Assembly: GCF_013372205.1 (NCBI RefSeq)
Contig: NZ_CP053831.1
Coordinates: forward strand, 310,001-374,000
Direction: 5' to 3'
DNA length: 64,000 bases
DNA from: Campylobacter mucosalis
GTDB taxonomy: Bacteria > Campylobacterota > Campylobacteria > Campylobacterales > Campylobacteraceae
Of the stretch, positions 1 to 9,164 are shown in pieces; the stretch's first letter is position 1; every line of letters starts with the position of its first letter. The notes beneath the pieces were generated by a model that had not been told where the DNA came from, searched no databases, and saw nothing but the letters and a program-made list of their open reading frames with translations. The position numbers and the translations under genes are program-made.

Positions 1-1
1 A

Positions 2-751
2 TTTTTAGATAGCACGAATTTTTTGGTTTTATTTAGTGCTTTTGGGCTAAAAACAAAGATAATTATTAGCGAACACACGAGCTTTAATGCACCAAAGCCT
101 TGGTGGGTAAAGCCCCTAAAAAAGGCACTCTATCCACACGCTCACGCCCTAGCTGTGCTTACAAATGCTGATAAAAATTACTACGATAAATTTGTAAAAA
201 ACGTTAGTGTAATTTATAATCCAAATTTTAGCAAACCACCTAAATTTGAGCCTAAAAAGCAAAATTTAGTAATCTTTGTAGGTCGCTTAATCCCCTTAAA
301 AAACTGCCAAATGTTTGTAAAAATCGCTTCGCATTTTAGTGATGATGAGTGCGAATTTATCGTAGCCGGAGACGGGATAGAGCGAAAAAATCTAGAAAAA
401 ATGGCAAAAAATGTGAAATTTTTAGGTAATGTTAAAGAGATTGACAAACTTTATGAGAGTGCAAAAGTTATCATCTCAACCTCTATTTTTGAGGGGCTTG
501 GCAATACGTTAATTGAAGCTATAAACTATGAAGTTGCTAGAATTTCAACCAAAACAAGCGGTGCTTGTGAGTTAATTACAAACGAATTTGACGGCATTTT
601 AATTGATGATGAAAAAAGCGGTGTTTTAGCACTTAAAGATATTCTTAAAAACGAGCAAAAAAGACGTGAAATTTGCAAAAATGCAAGGCTAAGGCTTGGC
701 GAGTTTGAGCTAGAAAAGATAGCAAAAAAATGGGAGGCTCTTATAAAATGA
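2..751 (+). CDS. GT4-family glycosyltransferase, PglH-like (5' end outside window)
   Basis: The reading frame is open from the first bases, so the start lies outside the window; about 249 C-terminal residues are seen. The preserved part has the hinge and C-terminal Rossmann half of a GT-B, GT4 transferase: SEHTSFN, a VGRL strand, VAGDGIE, and the acidic EGLGNTLIE stretch (the EX7E nucleotide-sugar motif). It resembles PglH of C. jejuni, which adds GalNAc residues to the undecaprenyl-linked glycan on the cytoplasmic face of the inner membrane. The next gene is a second PglH-like transferase that starts inside this stop codon (ATGA), so both belong to the pgl operon. The sugar added cannot be read from sequence. 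Family confident, orthology not. Confidence 0.85.
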   Translation, partial: FLDSTNFLVLFSAFGLKTKIIISEHTSFNAPKPWWVKPLKKALYPHAHALAVLTNADKNYYDKFVKNVSVIYNPNFSKPPKFEPKKQNLVIFVGRLIPLKNCQMFVKIASHFSDDECEFIVAGDGIERKNLEKMAKNVKFLGNVKEIDKLYESAKVIISTSIFEGLGNTLIEAINYEVARISTKTSGACELITNEFDGILIDDEKSGVLALKDILKNEQKRREICKNARLRLGEFELEKIAKKWEALIK

Positions 752-1782
752 AAATGCTTTTTGTCATAGCAGCCCTTAGAAATGGCGGTGCGGAGCGAGT
801 TTTAAGTGTTGCGGCAAATGAGTTTAGTAAAAAAAACGAAGTTCATATCTTGCTTTTAGAAAATGAAAATTTGGGTTTTTATGAGTTTAATAAAAGTATA
901 ATTTTTCACAATTTAAACGCAAAAAAAGGCAAAATCGGCAAAATTTTAGCCCTAAGAAACGCTTTTAAAAGCATAAATCCGGGAGTAATTATTAGCTTTA
1001 TTGACTGGACAAATGTCCTTTGCGTGGTGGCAAATTTTGGCTTAAACTACAAACTAATTGCCACCGAACACCACTCGCACGATTACCTAAAAAGCCCCAA
1101 ATTTAGATCTATTAGAGATCTTGCTTACCGCAGAGTTAGTGCATTAAGTGTGTTAAATAAAGCCGATTTAGAGTATTATAAATTTGTAAAAAACTGCGTG
1201 ATTTTACACAATCCGCTATCTTTAAAGCCAAATGAAAACCCCAAAAAACAAAATCTCATTTTAAGCGTAGGCAGGTTAGAGTTTGTAAAGGGTTATGACA
1301 TATTTTTTAAGGCGTTAAGCAAGATTAAAACGCTACTAAATGGCTATGAAATCGCCATTGCAGGTGATGGCAGAGAGCGTGAAAATTTAAAAAAACTAGC
1401 AGATGATTTGGAGCTTGATATTAAGTTTTTAGGTCATCAAACCGATCTTGCCACGCTTTATGAAAGGGCAAAAATTTTTGTGCTTAGCTCACGTAGCGAG
1501 GGCTTTGCAAATGTGCTAATTGAGGCTGCAAATTTTGGCTGTGCTAGGATTTGTAGCGACACAGCAGGAGCAAGAGAGCTGGTTATTAACGGCAAGGACG
1601 CCCTTGTTTTTGAGTGTGAAAACGATGATGAGTTAAGTACGCACCTAGCCACGCTTTTAAATGATGAAAAATTAACACAAACTCTTGGTTTAAACGCAAA
1701 AAAAAGTGTGGCAGATTTTAGCGTGGATAAAATTTTTTTAAAGTGGCAAGAGCTTGTAAATAGCGTAGTAAAGGGCATTTGA
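748..1782 (+). CDS. GT4-family glycosyltransferase, PglH-like
   Basis: Full-length GT4 transferase of 344 residues. I chose the ATG at 748, which overlaps the upstream TGA and has GGGAGG about 11 bases before it, over an ATG 18 bases earlier. The N-terminus IAALRNGGAERVL is typical of PglH/PglJ-type enzymes; the C-terminal half has VGRLEFVKG, AGDGRERE and EGFANVLIE (EX7E). It should transfer a sugar from a UDP-sugar to the lipid-linked oligosaccharide at the cytoplasmic face. It is clearly related to the preceding gene, so the locus carries a tandem PglH-like pair where C. jejuni has PglH and PglI around here. Either of the pair could be the true PglH; the other may add a different residue or branch. 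Confidence 0.88.
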   Translation: MKMLFVIAALRNGGAERVLSVAANEFSKKNEVHILLLENENLGFYEFNKSIIFHNLNAKKGKIGKILALRNAFKSINPGVIISFIDWTNVLCVVANFGLNYKLIATEHHSHDYLKSPKFRSIRDLAYRRVSALSVLNKADLEYYKFVKNCVILHNPLSLKPNENPKKQNLILSVGRLEFVKGYDIFFKALSKIKTLLNGYEIAIAGDGRERENLKKLADDLELDIKFLGHQTDLATLYERAKIFVLSSRSEGFANVLIEAANFGCARICSDTAGARELVINGKDALVFECENDDELSTHLATLLNDEKLTQTLGLNAKKSVADFSVDKIFLKWQELVNSVVKGI

Positions 1783-2891
1783 TGAAAAAATTAGCCGTAT
1801 TTTTATACTCAATGGGTCCGGGCGGGGCTGAGCGAGTTGTATCAAATTTATTGCCGTTTTTAAGCAAAAAATATGAGGTGCATTTGGTGCTTTTAAGTAG
1901 AGTAATCGCCTATGAAATCCCACCAGAAGTAAAACTACATTTTTTAGAAAACTCAGACCCTTATGAGAGCGGTGTTAAAAAGCTATTTCGCCTTGCCTTT
2001 GCCTTGCCAAATTTGGCTTTAAAATATAAAAAGTTATGTGAAAATTTAGGCATTAACGCCCATTTTGTGCTGATGAACCGCCCTTGCTATGTAGCACTAA
2101 TAGCACGAATTTTAGGGCTAAAAGGGCGAATGGTAATAAGTGAGCGAAGCTGTCCGTCAGTGATTTACAAACACGGCGTAAGTGGGGTATTTAACAGAAT
2201 TTTTGTTAAATTTTTATACCCAAAAGCGGATCTTATTTTAGCAAATGCAAAGGGCAACGCCGATGATTTGGTGCTAAATTTTGGTATTAGCAAGGACAAA
2301 GTTGCTGTTTTGCCAAATGCACTAAATTTAAACGCCATAAATGAGATGAAAAATGAGCCATTTATTAGCGATTTTGTGCCGTTTTTTATAAATATCGGAC
2401 GGCTTGATAGCGGTAAAAATCAAGCGATGTTAATAAAAGCGGTAGCAAAAATCCCAAACGCAACGCTTACAATTTTAGGCAAAGGTCCCCTGCAAAACGA
2501 GCTAGAAAATCTCATAAATGAGCTTGGTGTGAGCAAGCGAGTTAAGCTTTTAGGTGTGGATAAAAATCCGTTTAGGCACATTAAAAACAGCAAGTGTTTG
2601 CTCTGTGCATCGCGTTTTGAGGGCTTTTCAAACGTGCTTATTGAGGCGTTAGCGTGTGAAAAAACGATAATCTCAACCGATCACAAAAGCGGTGCAAGGG
2701 AGCTTTTAGGCGATGATGAGTGGGGAATTTTAGTAGGCGTAGATGATGAAAATGCTATGCTAGAAGCGATGAAAAATGTGCTAGAAAATCCAAAAATTCG
2801 CCTAAAATACGAAGCAAAAGCCTACGAAAGAGCGTTAAAATTTGATAGTGTAAATGTAGCTGATATGTTAATAAAATATTTAGAAAATTAA
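1782..2891 (+). CDS. pglJ: N-acetylgalactosaminyltransferase PglJ-type
   Basis: A 369-residue GT4 enzyme matching C. jejuni PglJ as I know it along its whole length: N-terminal LAVFLYSMGPGGAERVVS, the LALKYKKLCENLGI segment, YPKADLI, INIGRLDSGKN, EGFSNVLIEALAC and DHKSGARELLGDDE. PglJ adds the GalNAc that follows the first one placed by PglA on undecaprenyl-PP-diNAcBac. The ATG at 1782 overlaps the previous TGA (TGATG); a TTG one codon earlier is possible but unneeded. It is the last gene before an unrelated outer-membrane protein gene, whereas in C. jejuni pglJ runs straight into pglB. Substrate specificity is inferred from orthology. Confidence 0.9.
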   Translation: MKKLAVFLYSMGPGGAERVVSNLLPFLSKKYEVHLVLLSRVIAYEIPPEVKLHFLENSDPYESGVKKLFRLAFALPNLALKYKKLCENLGINAHFVLMNRPCYVALIARILGLKGRMVISERSCPSVIYKHGVSGVFNRIFVKFLYPKADLILANAKGNADDLVLNFGISKDKVAVLPNALNLNAINEMKNEPFISDFVPFFINIGRLDSGKNQAMLIKAVAKIPNATLTILGKGPLQNELENLINELGVSKRVKLLGVDKNPFRHIKNSKCLLCASRFEGFSNVLIEALACEKTIISTDHKSGARELLGDDEWGILVGVDDENAMLEAMKNVLENPKIRLKYEAKAYERALKFDSVNVADMLIKYLEN

Positions 2892-2904
2892 GCTTATTTT
2901 TAAT

Positions 2905-2913
2905 GGGGGGGGG
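2905..2913 (+). repeat. Nine-base poly-G tract next to a -10 box
   Basis: Nine consecutive G residues, very unusual in this AT-rich sequence, directly followed by TATAAT at 2914. Campylobacter poly-G tracts of this length are known phase-variable slippage sites, mostly inside genes. Here the tract lies between the pglJ stop and the next gene, in the spacer just upstream of a -10 box, so length change would alter promoter geometry, not reading frame. Confidence 0.85.
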
Positions 2914-2919
2914 TATAAT
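2914..2919 (+). promoter_or_regulatory. Sigma-70 -10 box for the outer-membrane protein gene
   Basis: Perfect TATAAT 28 bases before the ATG at 2948, preceded by the G9 tract and by T-rich sequence (TTATTTTTAAT), as in Campylobacter promoters that lack a strong -35. A ribosome binding site AAGGAG follows at about 2937. Transcript start not known. Confidence 0.7.
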
Positions 2920-2947
2920 GCTATCTTTATTTATTTAAGGAGATAGT

Positions 2948-3523
2948 ATGAAAAATTTGGCTTTAAAGGCTAGTTTGGTTGCATCTTTGCTTGTTAGTCA
3001 GACATTTGCAGAGAGTGCTTTTATAGGATTTGAGGGTGATTATTCGTTTAGATCAAATTTAAAAATAGATAGTGATTCAATCGGTAAAGGTCAAGCAGGA
3101 CTTGGTATAAAAGCTGGTTATGACTTTGATACATTTAGAGCTTATGGTGCTTATGTGTATGACTTAAAGACTAAAAAAACATTTACAGATGACGGCGATA
3201 GAGTAGAGCTTAAATGGACTAAACACAGCTTTTTAATAGGTGGCGACTATACACCAAGTATTAGCAATAGCTTTAAACTTCTAGCTGGTGCCTACACTGG
3301 TGTGTCAAGAATTAATATGAAAGCTAGAGGCGATGGGAGCGGTAAAGTAAATTTCACTGGTATTGTTGTGGGTGCTAAACTGGGCGGGATTTATGAGATT
3401 GATAAAAGCAACGCCGTTGAGTTTGGCTACAAAGCTGACTACACAAAATATAATAAAAAATACGATGCAAAATTAAAAGAGACAAATCACGGACTATTTG
3501 TCGGCTACACATATAAATTTTAA
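2948..3523 (+). CDS. Outer-membrane beta-barrel protein (OMP_b-brl-like)
   Basis: A 191-residue protein with a signal peptide (MKNLALKASLVASLLVSQTFA, cleavage after SQTFA). The rest alternates hydrophobic and polar residues and ends in an aromatic strand (GLFVGYTYKF), with F at the C-terminus, the signature for insertion by the BAM complex. Strand-like stretches such as AFIGFEGDYSF, GIKAGYDF and AVEFGYKADY fit a small eight-stranded barrel of the OmpX/OMP_b-brl type. Function unknown: adhesin, complement resistance and simple structural roles are all possible. It sits between pglJ and pglB with its own promoter and terminator, so it is an independent unit inside the pgl locus, and the G9 tract at its promoter suggests on/off or graded expression. 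RBS AAGGAG supports the start. Confidence 0.85.
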   Translation: MKNLALKASLVASLLVSQTFAESAFIGFEGDYSFRSNLKIDSDSIGKGQAGLGIKAGYDFDTFRAYGAYVYDLKTKKTFTDDGDRVELKWTKHSFLIGGDYTPSISNSFKLLAGAYTGVSRINMKARGDGSGKVNFTGIVVGAKLGGIYEIDKSNAVEFGYKADYTKYNKKYDAKLKETNHGLFVGYTYKF

Positions 3524-3529
3524 TTCTTA

Positions 3530-3553
3530 GCTGCCCATTTTTGGGTGGCTTTT
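3530..3553 (+). terminator. Rho-independent terminator after the outer-membrane protein gene
   Basis: Hairpin GCTGCCCA / TGGGTGGC (eight pairs, two of them G-U) with a TTTT loop, followed by TTTT. It closes the inserted outer-membrane protein gene before the pglB promoter. Confidence 0.7.
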
Positions 3554-3588
3554 ACCTACAAAAAAGCTGAAATTTCTAAATTTTTAAG

Positions 3589-3594
3589 TATAAT
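3589..3594 (+). promoter_or_regulatory. -10 box upstream of pglB
   Basis: TATAAT preceded by TTTTTAAG, a typical Campylobacter sigma-70 arrangement, 24 bases before the GTG start of pglB. It would allow pglB-A-C-D-E-F-G to be transcribed independently of the upstream transferases. Confidence 0.65.
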
Positions 3595-3617
3595 CGCACA
3601 AAAAATTAGGACTTCTC

Positions 3618-5723
3618 GTGTATCAAAATTTAAAAAATTTTTGGCTATCAAAACATCTATTTTTGTTTATGATTATCGCGTTTGCGTTTAGTGTTTTGGT
3701 GCGTTTTTACTGGGTGTTTTGGGCTAGTGGCTACCCTATGTTTTTTGAAAATGGCGCGCTGATGATTAGCACAAACGACGGCTACGCATTTGCCGAGGGT
3801 GCACGTGATATGCTTGCTGGGTTTCATCAGCAAAATGACCTTAGCTATTACGGCAGTTCGCTCTCGACGCTTACGTTTTATATCGTGAAATTTCTTGGTA
3901 TAAAGCTTGAAGTTGTAATGCTTTATATGAGTGTGTTTTTTAGCTCACTTGTTGTCGTGCCGATTTTATTAATCGCAAACGAGTATAAAAGCCCAAAAAT
4001 AGGCTTCATCTCAGCACTAATTGCAAGTGTGGCAAATAGCTATTATAACCGCACAATGGCTGGATATTACGATACAGATATGCTTATTATCGTGCTTCCG
4101 ATGTTTGTTATTTGGGGGCTTATTAGACTAGCTCAAAATAGGCGACCAATAGACCTTGTCATCGCGCCAGTTTTTGTACTTTTGTATAACTGGTGGTATT
4201 TAAGCGGATTTTCGCTTATAGCAACCACGATTGGGCTATTTTTGCTCTACACACTCGTTTTTGAACGCAAAAATTTGCTCTTTTATGCACAGATTGCGTT
4301 GCTTATCATCGCGATCTCAAACCTAAATTTTTATATTAAAATTTCTGCTATTTTTGGATTTTATCTTGCTTGTTTAAGGTATAAAAATCTGTGGCAAAAC
4401 CGCTTTATTTTTGCATTTTTGGCTCTTAGTTTAGCAGTTTTTGCATTAAGAGGCGGGTTAAACCCAATTATTTTTCAGCTGAAATTTTATATTTTTAGAG
4501 ATGTGAGTGAACTCTCCGGGCTTAGTTTTAAATTTTTTAACGTAAATCAGACTATACAAGAGTCAAGTATGGTGGATTTTGAGCTGTTTTGTGAGCGTAT
4601 AAGCGGTAGTGTTGTTGTGTTTTTAGGCTCTATTGCGGGACTATTTTTGTTTTTGTTTAGACACCGAAGCTTTGGGCTATCTCTTGGTATGGTTGTGCTT
4701 GGGTTTTTAGCGCTAAAGGGCGGTCTTAGATTTACGATTTATGCGGTGCCTGTTATGGCGCTTGGTTTTGGGTTTTTAGTTGTTTGGGTTTTGGATTTTA
4801 TAAAAAGCAAAATTTTAGCAAATATAGCTTACATTTTGGTTGCGATTTTGGCTATTTATCCGATTGCAAGTCATATTATAAGCTATAAAATTTCGCCCGT
4901 TTTTTTAAAGAGCGAGGTTGAAATTTTAAATAGATTAAAGAGCATTGCTGGGCGTGAGGACTACGTTTTGGCGTGGTGGGATTACGGCTATCCGATACGC
5001 TACTACGCAGATGTTAAAACACTAATTGACGGGGGTAAGCACCTAGGACGAGATAACTTTGCTGTGAGTTTTGCTTTGGGTGCTGATGAGATTAGCTCTG
5101 CAAATATGGCACGTCTTGAAGTAGAATACACAGAGCGAAATTTCAAAGAGCGTTTTGGCACAAATTTGGCAAAAATTATGAGCGATAAAAATGCAACTGA
5201 TGTGAATGATTTTTTGGGCACTCTAGCTAGTAAAAATATCTCTTTGCCGCCAAAAACACGCGAAATTTACTACTATTTGCCAGATAGAATGATGAGTATT
5301 TTCCCAACTATTTTGCAGTTTAGTAGACTTGATTTAAAAAGTGGTAAGAAACTAGCCGATCCTTTGTTTTTTGCCACAAATTACACGCAAAAGAGCGATG
5401 AGGGCGTATTGCTTGCCTCAAATGTGATACTTTTAAACGATTTTAAAAGCGTGAGAATAGGTGGCGACCTTTTGCCTTTAGACGGATATATCGTAACAAA
5501 ATATGATCAAAACGGCAAACTTGATGTACGCGTTAGTGAGTATAATAAAAATAGCGGAATTTATGTGATTTATATGGCTGATTATGATAGATATTTGTTG
5601 CTTGATGAGAAAATGCTAAATAGCACGTTTATACAACTCTTTGTGCTTGAAAATTACGATGATAGCTTGTTTGAACCGATTATTTTAGATCACTCTGCAA
5701 AAATTTATAGGCTAAAAATTTAA
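3618..5723 (+). CDS. pglB: Undecaprenyl-diphosphooligosaccharide--protein oligosaccharyltransferase PglB
   Basis: A 701-residue STT3-type enzyme that moves the complete glycan from undecaprenyl diphosphate to Asn in D/E-x-N-x-S/T of periplasmic proteins. The N-terminal about 430 residues form many membrane helices with the catalytic acidic motifs TNDGYAFAEG (D54 region) and YYDTDM, plus TIQE in the external loop. The periplasmic domain carries the signature WWDYG at 453-457 followed by the DGGK motif. Start is a GTG at 3618; no better ATG lies near. A sequon D-K-N525-A-T in the periplasmic domain lines up with the D-Y-N-Q-S site of C. jejuni PglB. It overlaps pglA by one base (TAATG). Confidence 0.97.
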   Translation: MYQNLKNFWLSKHLFLFMIIAFAFSVLVRFYWVFWASGYPMFFENGALMISTNDGYAFAEGARDMLAGFHQQNDLSYYGSSLSTLTFYIVKFLGIKLEVVMLYMSVFFSSLVVVPILLIANEYKSPKIGFISALIASVANSYYNRTMAGYYDTDMLIIVLPMFVIWGLIRLAQNRRPIDLVIAPVFVLLYNWWYLSGFSLIATTIGLFLLYTLVFERKNLLFYAQIALLIIAISNLNFYIKISAIFGFYLACLRYKNLWQNRFIFAFLALSLAVFALRGGLNPIIFQLKFYIFRDVSELSGLSFKFFNVNQTIQESSMVDFELFCERISGSVVVFLGSIAGLFLFLFRHRSFGLSLGMVVLGFLALKGGLRFTIYAVPVMALGFGFLVVWVLDFIKSKILANIAYILVAILAIYPIASHIISYKISPVFLKSEVEILNRLKSIAGREDYVLAWWDYGYPIRYYADVKTLIDGGKHLGRDNFAVSFALGADEISSANMARLEVEYTERNFKERFGTNLAKIMSDKNATDVNDFLGTLASKNISLPPKTREIYYYLPDRMMSIFPTILQFSRLDLKSGKKLADPLFFATNYTQKSDEGVLLASNVILLNDFKSVRIGGDLLPLDGYIVTKYDQNGKLDVRVSEYNKNSGIYVIYMADYDRYLLLDEKMLNSTFIQLFVLENYDDSLFEPIILDHSAKIYRLKI

Positions 5724-6838
5724 TGGCACGAATTGGATTTTTATCTCACGCTGATATGAGCATTTTCTTCTTTCGCTCCCCAATAATGAGAGCCTTGCGT
5801 GATTTAGGGCACGAAGTCTTTGCGATCTGTCCGGACGGAGCGTTTGTATCAAGGCTAAAAAGTGAGTTTAATGTCGTAACCTACGAGCTTGATAGGGCTA
5901 GTTTAAATCCGCTTGTGGTGCTAAAAAACACGGCAAAATTAGCTGAAATTTTAAAGGATTTAAATCTTGATCTGCTTCAAACATCAGCTCACAAATCAAA
6001 CATTTTTGGTACGTTTGCTGCAAAAAAAGCTGGGATTAGGCACGTTATAAATTTGGTTGAAGGGCTTGGCAGTTTTTACATTGATGATGATTTAAAAAGT
6101 CGTGCCGTGCGAAAAGTAGTTGAAATTTTATACAAAAAAGCCCTAAATATGAGTGATGGCTGTATATTTGTCAATGATGCCGACCCGGCGTATTTTTTAA
6201 GCCAAAATCTAATAAAAAGTGAAAAAATTTTTAAGGTAAAAAGCGTTGGCGTAAATACGCAAAATTTTAATCCAGACACCGCAAAAAAGGCGGATTTAGG
6301 CGATAAAAAGGTCGTTTTGATGATAGCTCGTGCTATGTGGCACAAGGGCGTTAGGGAATTTTACGACGCAGCTAGTATTTTAAAAGAGCGAACAGACTGC
6401 GAGTTTGTCTATGTTGGCGAGGGGTTTGATGGCAACAAAAGCACGGCGGATTTAGCATTTTTAAAGGGTGGCAACGTGCGTTATCTTGGGGCAAGAGATG
6501 ACATAGCAGAGCTTTTAAAGGCTAGTTTTATGCTGGTTTTGCCAAGCTACAAAGAGGGCTACCCTCGCACGATTTTAGAGGCTATGAGTATGGGACGAGC
6601 AGTCGTTGCTTCAAATGTAACGGGGTGTAATGAGGCGGTAACTCACGGCTTTAATGGGCTACTTTGCGAAGCAAAAAATCCGCTAGATTTAGCAAAAAAG
6701 ATAGAAATTTTACTAAATGATGAAAGCTTAACGCAAAAACTAGGACAAAACGGCAGAGAGTGGGCGTTAAGGGAGTTTGATGAGCGTGAGATTGCTAAAA
6801 AATATGTAGAAATTTATAGGAATTTTATAGATGTATAG
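5723..6838 (+). CDS. pglA: PglA, alpha-1,3-N-acetylgalactosaminyltransferase
   Basis: A 371-residue GT4 transferase that adds the first GalNAc to undecaprenyl-PP-bacillosamine in the cytosol. It matches PglA through the N-terminal [17 protein letters not shown], the [12 protein letters not shown] segment, [28 protein letters not shown] and the donor-binding [14 protein letters not shown]. The ATG overlaps the pglB stop and the 3' end overlaps pglC by eight bases, so translation is coupled across the operon. Length and motif order are ordinary for the family. Assignment is firm by sequence and context; the sugar identity is taken from the family. Confidence 0.93.
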   Translation: MARIGFLSHADMSIFFFRSPIMRALRDLGHEVFAICPDGAFVSRLKSEFNVVTYELDRASLNPLVVLKNTAKLAEILKDLNLDLLQTSAHKSNIFGTFAAKKAGIRHVINLVEGLGSFYIDDDLKSRAVRKVVEILYKKALNMSDGCIFVNDADPAYFLSQNLIKSEKIFKVKSVGVNTQNFNPDTAKKADLGDKKVVLMIARAMWHKGVREFYDAASILKERTDCEFVYVGEGFDGNKSTADLAFLKGGNVRYLGARDDIAELLKASFMLVLPSYKEGYPRTILEAMSMGRAVVASNVTGCNEAVTHGFNGLLCEAKNPLDLAKKIEILLNDESLTQKLGQNGREWALREFDEREIAKKYVEIYRNFIDV

Positions 6839-7436
6839 GCATTTTTTTAAACGATTTTTTGACATTTTAGGTGCTTTGACGCTTATTTTTTTAACATTTT
6901 GGTTAATGGCGATTTTATGGATTTTAATCCGCAAAAAACTAAATACAAACCCCATTTTTACGCAATCTCGCCCGGGGCTAAATGGTGTAATTTTTAAAAT
7001 TTACAAGTTTAAAACGATGAGTGATGAACGTGATGAAAAGGGCGAACTTTTGCCTGATGAGCTACGGCTTGGCGAGTTTGGTAAGAAAATTAGGGCTTTA
7101 AGCCTTGATGAGTTGCCACAGCTTTTTAACGTGCTAAACGGCGATATGAGCTTTATTGGGCCACGCCCACTCTTACCTGAATACTTGCCACTTTATAGCG
7201 ACTATCAAAAACGCCGTCACAACGTGCGTCCTGGTATTACCGGACTTGCTCAAATTAACGGCAGAAACGCCATAAGCTGGGGCGAGAAGTTTAAATTTGA
7301 CGTGTTTTACGCTGATAATCTTAGCTTTTTACTAGACGTTAAAATTGCGATTTTAACAATAAAAAAGGTCATCGCCAAAGAGGGCGTGAGCAAAGACGGA
7401 CACGTTACGACCGAGAAATTTAACGGCAAAAATTAG
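6831..7436 (+). CDS. pglC: PglC, undecaprenyl phosphate N,N'-diacetylbacillosamine 1-phosphate transferase
   Basis: A 201-residue small monotopic phosphoglycosyltransferase that moves phospho-diNAcBac from UDP-diNAcBac to undecaprenyl phosphate, the membrane-committing step. The N-terminus has one hydrophobic segment (about residues 10-32) that serves as a re-entrant membrane helix. Family motifs are present: KIYKFKTM, the catalytic DE dyad in SLDELPQL, the FIGPRPL motif and RPGITGLAQ. It starts eight bases before the end of pglA and is followed by pglD nine bases on. Confidence 0.95.
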   Translation: MYRHFFKRFFDILGALTLIFLTFWLMAILWILIRKKLNTNPIFTQSRPGLNGVIFKIYKFKTMSDERDEKGELLPDELRLGEFGKKIRALSLDELPQLFNVLNGDMSFIGPRPLLPEYLPLYSDYQKRRHNVRPGITGLAQINGRNAISWGEKFKFDVFYADNLSFLLDVKIAILTIKKVIAKEGVSKDGHVTTEKFNGKN

Positions 7437-7444
7437 GGGCAAAA

Positions 7445-9164
<1,720 letters not shown>

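Noticed and set aside
5031-5035. Short G run inside pglB
   Set aside because: Five G are too few for frequent slippage, and they encode part of the conserved DGG-K motif.
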